From assembly GCA_003165415.1 (NCBI GenBank), contig PLUC01000055.1, forward strand, positions 1 to 61,761: 61,761 bases of DNA, read 5' to 3'. This stretch comes from Holophagaceae bacterium (lineage in GTDB: Bacteria > Acidobacteriota > Holophagae > Holophagales > Holophagaceae). Within the stretch, counting starts at the first letter, position 1. The number at the start of each line of letters is the position of its first letter. Shown here one piece after another: positions 56,582-61,761 of the stretch. The notes beneath the pieces are model-generated. The model was not told the origin of the DNA and did not search any database. It was given only the letters and a program-made list of their open reading frames with translations. Both the position numbers and the translations under genes were made by a program.

Positions 56582-57214
56582 CTACCGTCGCAGCCTGCGC
56601 ACGTACGGGTTGTCCGCCGCCTCGCTGCCGATGGTGGTGGCAGGGCCATGGCCGGGGATCACCAGGGTGGCGTCCTCCATGGGGTAGAGTTCCCGCTGGA
56701 TGCTGGCCTCCAGCTGCTCCCAGCTGCCGCCCCACAGGTCGGTGCGGCCCACGCCGCCCTGGAACAGGGTGTCGCCGGCCAGGACGACCTTGCCCCGGTC
56801 GAACTGGCCATGGAAGCAGCAGGAGCCGGGGGTGTGGCCGGGCGTGTGCAGGGTGGCCATGCCGTGGTGGACGTCCCCGGGAAGCAGCGCCGTGGTCTCC
56901 GGGCGGGGGATCGGGTCCATGCCGAACATCCCGGTCTGGAGGTCCAGGGAATCGATCAGGAACCGGTCCCCCTCGTGCAGGTAGGCCGGACATTGCCAGA
57001 GCTCCTGCAGCTCCCGGGTGGCGCCCACGTGGTCGAAATGGGCGTGGCTGTGCAGCAGCGCGGTCACCTTGAAGCCCAGGGCCAGCACCCGCCGGGCGAT
57101 CCTGGGGCCTTCCCCGCCCGGGTCCACCACGATGCCGGTGAGCCGCTCCGGATCCCAGAGCAGGGTGCAGTTGCAGCCGAGGGGGCCGACCGGGAAACTT
57201 TCGAGCTTGTGCAT
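56582..57214 (-). CDS. MBL fold metallo-hydrolase (glyoxalase II-like)
   Basis: LLHSHAHFDHVGATRELQ; HTPGHTPGSCCFH; LAGDTLFQGGVGRTDLWGGS; VIPGHGPATTIGSE. Confidence 0.92.
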   Translation of the reverse strand: MHKLESFPVGPLGCNCTLLWDPERLTGIVVDPGGEGPRIARRVLALGFKVTALLHSHAHFDHVGATRELQELWQCPAYLHEGDRFLIDSLDLQTGMFGMDPIPRPETTALLPGDVHHGMATLHTPGHTPGSCCFHGQFDRGKVVLAGDTLFQGGVGRTDLWGGSWEQLEASIQRELYPMEDATLVIPGHGPATTIGSEAADNPYVRRLRR

Positions 57215-57225
57215 GGGGCCTCCGT

Positions 57226-58143
57226 TCACAGTTTGTCGGGGTCGGGCTGGAAGGTCCAGGCCAGGATCCGGCTCTGCTTCTGGCCCTGGGCCATGTCCAG
57301 GGTCCGGGTGGCCAGGGCGCCGGCCTGGCCCAGGGCGCGGCGGAGCGCCGGGAGGCTGGAGGATCTGGCGACCAGGGTGGAGAACCACCGGCAGCGGGTG
57401 GGGATCCGGGCGCTTTCGGCGATCATCCGGCCCACGAAGCCCGTCTCGCCGCCCGGGCACCACAGCTCGGCGCCGCGGCCGCCGAAATTCAGGCGGAACG
57501 GGCCGCCCTTGCCGAGGTTGCCCAGCTTGCGCCGGGCGGCTTCCCGGGCCTCCCCCGGGGAGGCGTGGAACGGCGGGTTGCAGATGGAGAGGGCGAACGT
57601 CTCCCCGTCGCGCAGGAGGCCCTGGAAGATGTGCGCGGGGTCCGGCTGCAGCCTGAGTTCGATGGCGCCGGCCAGGCCGGCATTGGCCTGGAGGATCCGG
57701 CCGGCCGCGGCCAGGGCGGCGGGATCGATGTCGGAGCCCAGGAAGCGCCACCCGTATTCCTGGTGCCCGAGGATGGGATAGATGCAGTTGGCGCCGACCC
57801 CGATGTCCAGGACCCGCACCGAACCGCCGCGGGGAATGGGGCCGCCGGCGCCGAGCAGGTCGGCGATGTGGTGGAGGTAGTCGGCCCGGCCCGGGATGGG
57901 CGGGCAAAGGTAGCCGGCCGGCAGGTCCCACTGGTGGATCCCGTAGAAGTGCTTCAGCAGGGCCCGGTTGAGGGCGCGCACGGCCTCCGGGTCGGCGAAA
58001 TCGATGGATTCGTCCTGGTACGGCGTCAGCTTGACGAAAGCGGCCAGCTCTGGACAGGACCGGGTGAGTTCGGCGAAGTCGTAGCGCCCCCGGTGCCGGT
58101 TCCGGGGATGGAGGCCTTGCTTCGCTTCCTGGCCGCCGGGCAT
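57226..58143 (-). CDS. rlmF: 23S rRNA (adenine-N6)-methyltransferase, RlmF family
   Basis: [60 protein letters not shown]...[16 protein letters not shown]...[10 protein letters not shown]. Confidence 0.92.
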   Translation of the reverse strand: MPGGQEAKQGLHPRNRHRGRYDFAELTRSCPELAAFVKLTPYQDESIDFADPEAVRALNRALLKHFYGIHQWDLPAGYLCPPIPGRADYLHHIADLLGAGGPIPRGGSVRVLDIGVGANCIYPILGHQEYGWRFLGSDIDPAALAAAGRILQANAGLAGAIELRLQPDPAHIFQGLLRDGETFALSICNPPFHASPGEAREAARRKLGNLGKGGPFRLNFGGRGAELWCPGGETGFVGRMIAESARIPTRCRWFSTLVARSSSLPALRRALGQAGALATRTLDMAQGQKQSRILAWTFQPDPDKL

Positions 58144-58427
58144 CAGTGGGCGGGGCAGGAAAGGGCGCTTCCCAGCACGAGGATCACGACTGCTTTGATC
58201 ATCCCGACTCCCCGATGAGGCTGGTGGCATGGGCTGGACCCCAGGCCGGAGGATCCGTTCAGAAACTCATCATAGCCCCTAGACCGGAAAATCCGGCGAC
58301 TGGACGCCTCGGGATTAGATCCCTATGCTTACCCCATAGCCATCCCTCTTCCGTGCGCGCCGTCCGGCTGGAATCCCCTTTCGCCCGACCTCTCCGCCCG
58401 GGAGGCGCAGGGTTGCCCCGGGGAACC

Positions 58428-61400
58428 ATGCCGAAACCTTCATCCTCCGTCCGCATGCTGATTCTGGCCGGGGCGCTGCTGGCCGCGGCCGGCCCCGCCC
58501 GGGCCGAGACCCGGCTGCTCCGTTTCCCGGACATCCACGGCGACCGGGTGGCGTTCACCTACGGCGGCAACATCTGGACCGCCCCCTCGGGCGGCGGGGT
58601 GGCTACCCACATCACCACCCACCCCGGACTGGAGCTGTTCCCGAAATTCAGTCCGGACGGCAGATGGATTGCCTTCACCGGGCAGTACGACGGCGATGAG
58701 CAGGTCTATGTCATGCCCTCCGGGGGCGGCGTGCCCCGGCAGCTGACCTTCTATCCGGCCTGGGGGCCCCTGAATCCCTGGGCCGGCTATGACAACCAGG
58801 TGATGGGCTGGACCCCGGACGGCAAGTCGGTCCTGTTCCGCTCCATGCGCGACGCCGACGGCGTGCTCAGCGAAGGCACGCTCTACACCGTCGGGCTGGA
58901 TGGCGGGGCGGTGCGGCGGCTGCCCATCCCCGCCGCGGGCGCCGGGGCCATCTCGCCGGACGGCAGGACTCTGGCCTACGCCCCGATGTCCCGGGACTTC
59001 AGCAGCTGGAAGCGCTACCAGGGCGGCCAGGCCCAGGGGCTGTTCGTGTTCGACCTGGCCAGCCGCAAGCAGAAGCGGGTGGCCCCTTCCCGGCGCACCG
59101 AACGGGACCCCATGTGGATCGGCAACCGGCTCTATTTCACCTCGGACCGGGACGGGACCCTGAACCTCTATGGCGCGGATCCGGTCCGGGACCGGGTCAA
59201 GCAGCTCACCTTCAGCCGGAAATGGGATGTGCGCTGGCCTTCCACCGACCACGTGGCCCGGATCGTCTACGAGAAGACCGGCGGGCTCCGGGTCTTCAAC
59301 GTGCACGACGGCAGCGACCGGGACATCCCCATCACCGTGCCCAGCGACGGCGGCGCCAGCAGGCCCACCCGGATCGAGGCCGAGGTGGAGGGCTGGAGCC
59401 TGTCGCCCACGGGCGAGCGGGCCCTGTTCGTGGCCCGGGGGGACGTGTTCACCGTGCCGGCCCACGCCGGCCCCGTGCGCAACCTCACCAGCAGCTCCAG
59501 GTCCCACAGCAAGCTGGCCCGCTGGTCCCCGGACGGCCGGACCATCGCGTTCGTCTCCGACCTGACCGGCGAAGAGCAGGTGTACCGGGTGGACCAGGAA
59601 GGGAAGGGCAGGCCCGAAGCGCTCACCACCGGCCTGAAGGTGTTCATCACCAGCCTGGCCTGGGCTCCCGACGGCAAGCACCTGGCCGTGGGCGACAAGG
59701 ACGGGCGGATCTTCCTGGTGGGGGTGGAGCGCCGGGATCTGGTCCAGGTGGCCAAGGACATCAACAACGGCGGAGTGTACCTGGCCTGGTCCCCCGACGG
59801 CCAGTTCCTGGCCCTCACCCTGACCAACCTCAACGGGACTGACTCCCTGAACATCTACAGCCTGGCCGACGGCACCCTGCGGCGGGTCACCAGCGACCTG
59901 TTCGAGGTGATGGCGCCGGCCTGGGATCCCCATGGACGGTACCTCTACTACGTGTCCCGGCGGGACTACGCCAGCCAGCTCTCCACCGCGGAGTTCGACT
60001 TCGCGGTGACCGACAACCTGGGCATCTTCGCCCTGGCCCTGCGCAAGGACGTGCCCCACCCGTTCCCCTCCGAAAGCGACGAGGAGGGCCAGGCCAAGGC
60101 CCCGGCCCCGCCGGCGGAGGCACAGCCGCTGCGCATCGACTGGGCCGGGCTGGAGCAGCGGGCCGTCCGGGTGCCCGTGGCCACCGGCAACCTCAGCCGG
60201 CTCGTGGCCACCCGGGACCACCTCCTGTACGGAAGGACCGCCCCGCAAGCCTACGGCAGCGAGTCCGGCGGCAGGCAGACGCTCTGCCTCTTCGATCTCC
60301 GGAAGCGCCGGGAGAGCGCCCTGGCCGAGGACATCCAGGGCTGGGAAGCCAGCGCCGACGGGAACAAGGTGCTGGTGCTGCAGCAGGGGGAATACAACCT
60401 CATGGAGGCCGAGCCGGGCGCGTCCCGGCACGCGGTGCGGACCCGGGAACTCATGGTCGACAGCGTGCCCAGCGAGGAATGGGCGGAGATCTTCGACGAA
60501 GTCTGGCGCCGCTACCGGGACTTCTTCTACGCCAAGAACATGCACGGCTACGACTGGAAGGCGCTGGGCGACCAGTACCGGCCCCTGCTCAAGCACGTGA
60601 TCCACCGTTCGGACCTCACCTACGTGCTTTCAGAGCTGGCGGGGGAACTGAACGTCGGCCACGCCTTCCTGGGCGGCGGGGACTTCTTCCAGCCGAGCCG
60701 GCCCAGGGTGGGTCTGCCCGGGGCGCAGATCGAGCTGGACGAGGCCTCCCAGCGCTACCGCATCACCCGGATCTACCGGGGCAACAACGAGGAGCCCCGC
60801 TACCGCTCGCCGCTCACCGAGGTGGGGGTGGACGCCCATGAAGGCGACTTCGTGATGGCCATCAACGGGACCGAACTGAAAGGGAGCGACACCCCCTACC
60901 GGCTGCTGCGCCACAAGACCGACCCGGTCACCCTGACCCTCAACGGCAGCCCCACCCTCGCCGGCGCCCGCCAGGTCACCTACACCCCCATCGAAAGCGA
61001 GGTCTCGCTGCGCTACCTGGACTTCGTGCTGCGTTCCCGGGAACGGGTGGACCAGCTCTCGGGCGGCCGGGTGGGCTACATCCACTTGCCCGACATGGAT
61101 TCCCGGGGCCTGTCCGAGTTCGTGAAGTGGTACTACCCGCAGATCCGCAAGGAAGGGCTGGTGGTGGACGTGCGGGCCAACAGCGGCGGCGACGCCTCCG
61201 AGATGATCCTGGAACGCCTGGGCCGCAAGCTCATGGGCACCAGCTTCGGCCGCATCGGCGAACTCCCCGTCACCTACCCCGACACCGTCTTCTGCGGCCC
61301 CATGGTCTGCCTGATCAGCGAGACCACCGCGTCGGACGGCGAGATCTTCGCCTACCACTTCCGGGATTCGGGCCTGGGGCCGCTCATCGGCAAGCGCACC

Positions 61401-61673
61401 TGGGGCGGCGCGGTGGGCTTCACCAGCTCCGGCCCGCTCAAGGACGGAGGCTTCGTCGGGGTTCCTGTGCAAGGCACGGCGAGCCGCAACGGGGACTGGA
61501 TCATCGAAGGGGAAGGAGTCCACCCCGATGTGGAGGTGGAGACTGACCCCAGGGCGCTCCTGGCCGGGCGGGATCCCCAGCTGGAGCGGGCGGTGGCGGA
61601 GGTGATGCGGCGCATGGCCGAGCATCCGGCGCGCCTGCCCAGGAGGCCCGCCGATCCAGTAAAGACTCAGTAG
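58428..61673 (+). CDS. Tricorn protease-like S41 family peptidase, exported
   Basis: Signal-peptide-like N-terminus, repeated beta-propeller segments (SPDGRWIAFTGQYDGDEQVYVMP), PDZ-like region, S41 C-terminus LVVDVRANSGGDASEMILERL...ISETTASDGEIFAYHFR. Confidence 0.93.
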   Translation: MPKPSSSVRMLILAGALLAAAGPARAETRLLRFPDIHGDRVAFTYGGNIWTAPSGGGVATHITTHPGLELFPKFSPDGRWIAFTGQYDGDEQVYVMPSGGGVPRQLTFYPAWGPLNPWAGYDNQVMGWTPDGKSVLFRSMRDADGVLSEGTLYTVGLDGGAVRRLPIPAAGAGAISPDGRTLAYAPMSRDFSSWKRYQGGQAQGLFVFDLASRKQKRVAPSRRTERDPMWIGNRLYFTSDRDGTLNLYGADPVRDRVKQLTFSRKWDVRWPSTDHVARIVYEKTGGLRVFNVHDGSDRDIPITVPSDGGASRPTRIEAEVEGWSLSPTGERALFVARGDVFTVPAHAGPVRNLTSSSRSHSKLARWSPDGRTIAFVSDLTGEEQVYRVDQEGKGRPEALTTGLKVFITSLAWAPDGKHLAVGDKDGRIFLVGVERRDLVQVAKDINNGGVYLAWSPDGQFLALTLTNLNGTDSLNIYSLADGTLRRVTSDLFEVMAPAWDPHGRYLYYVSRRDYASQLSTAEFDFAVTDNLGIFALALRKDVPHPFPSESDEEGQAKAPAPPAEAQPLRIDWAGLEQRAVRVPVATGNLSRLVATRDHLLYGRTAPQAYGSESGGRQTLCLFDLRKRRESALAEDIQGWEASADGNKVLVLQQGEYNLMEAEPGASRHAVRTRELMVDSVPSEEWAEIFDEVWRRYRDFFYAKNMHGYDWKALGDQYRPLLKHVIHRSDLTYVLSELAGELNVGHAFLGGGDFFQPSRPRVGLPGAQIELDEASQRYRITRIYRGNNEEPRYRSPLTEVGVDAHEGDFVMAINGTELKGSDTPYRLLRHKTDPVTLTLNGSPTLAGARQVTYTPIESEVSLRYLDFVLRSRERVDQLSGGRVGYIHLPDMDSRGLSEFVKWYYPQIRKEGLVVDVRANSGGDASEMILERLGRKLMGTSFGRIGELPVTYPDTVFCGPMVCLISETTASDGEIFAYHFRDSGLGPLIGKRTWGGAVGFTSSGPLKDGGFVGVPVQGTASRNGDWIIEGEGVHPDVEVETDPRALLAGRDPQLERAVAEVMRRMAEHPARLPRRPADPVKTQ

Positions 61674-61687
61674 GCCGAACAGGACGG

Positions 61688-61741
61688 GGGGACCGCGCGC
61701 TCGCTTTGCTCGCTCTAACCGAACGCATGCGTTCGGTCCCC
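61688..61741. repeat. GC-rich intergenic structure with 20-nt perfect palindrome
   Basis: ACCGAACGCATGCGTTCGGT at 61718-61737 is its own reverse complement; GGGGACCG (61688-61695) can alternatively pair with CGGTCCCC (61734-61741). Confidence 0.65.
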
Positions 61742-61761
61742 GCACCCCCACTTCATGCCCG

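Overview
This is a GC-rich bacterial chromosomal window of about 61.8 kb. Gene content and style suggest a Holophagae/Acidobacteriota-like organism, but that is inference. It is densely packed with protein-coding genes. I recognised no rRNA, tRNA, CRISPR array, transposase or phage module. From left to right it holds: mazG; a 3-dehydroquinate dehydratase/shikimate dehydrogenase fusion; a degenerate NtrC-type regulator with a MoxR ATPase and a RodZ-like HTH protein; a DUF2344 protein; a pseudokinase with a TonB-like C-terminus; comEC; a nucleosidase; a hemerythrin; a TonB-dependent receptor divergent from tonB-exbB-exbD-exbD; a 5-oxoprolinase (pxpABC)/DUF1445/LysR/MFS locus containing a truncated MFS copy; a GT39-type glycosyltransferase; ppdK; and an RluB-family pseudouridine synthase. 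These are followed by a nine-gene, largely translationally coupled locus at 32,038-39,856, then polA, an SDR, a small ResB/CcsA-like membrane pair, an IspH-UbiA fusion, a TonB/TolR pair, topB, a lower-GC proton-type P-type ATPase, a slipin, an MBL hydrolase, rlmF and a tricorn-like S41 protease. The best candidate for an undescribed system is the 32-40 kb locus. It encodes a B12-type radical SAM protein, KAS III, an HTH protein, a BtrH-like acyltransferase, an ABC-2 exporter, an ACP, a KAS with the first catalytic His replaced by Gln, and a partial KAS-like protein. A second noteworthy signal is a family of 36-nt hairpin repeats with about 80-nt periodicity and compensatory stem changes.
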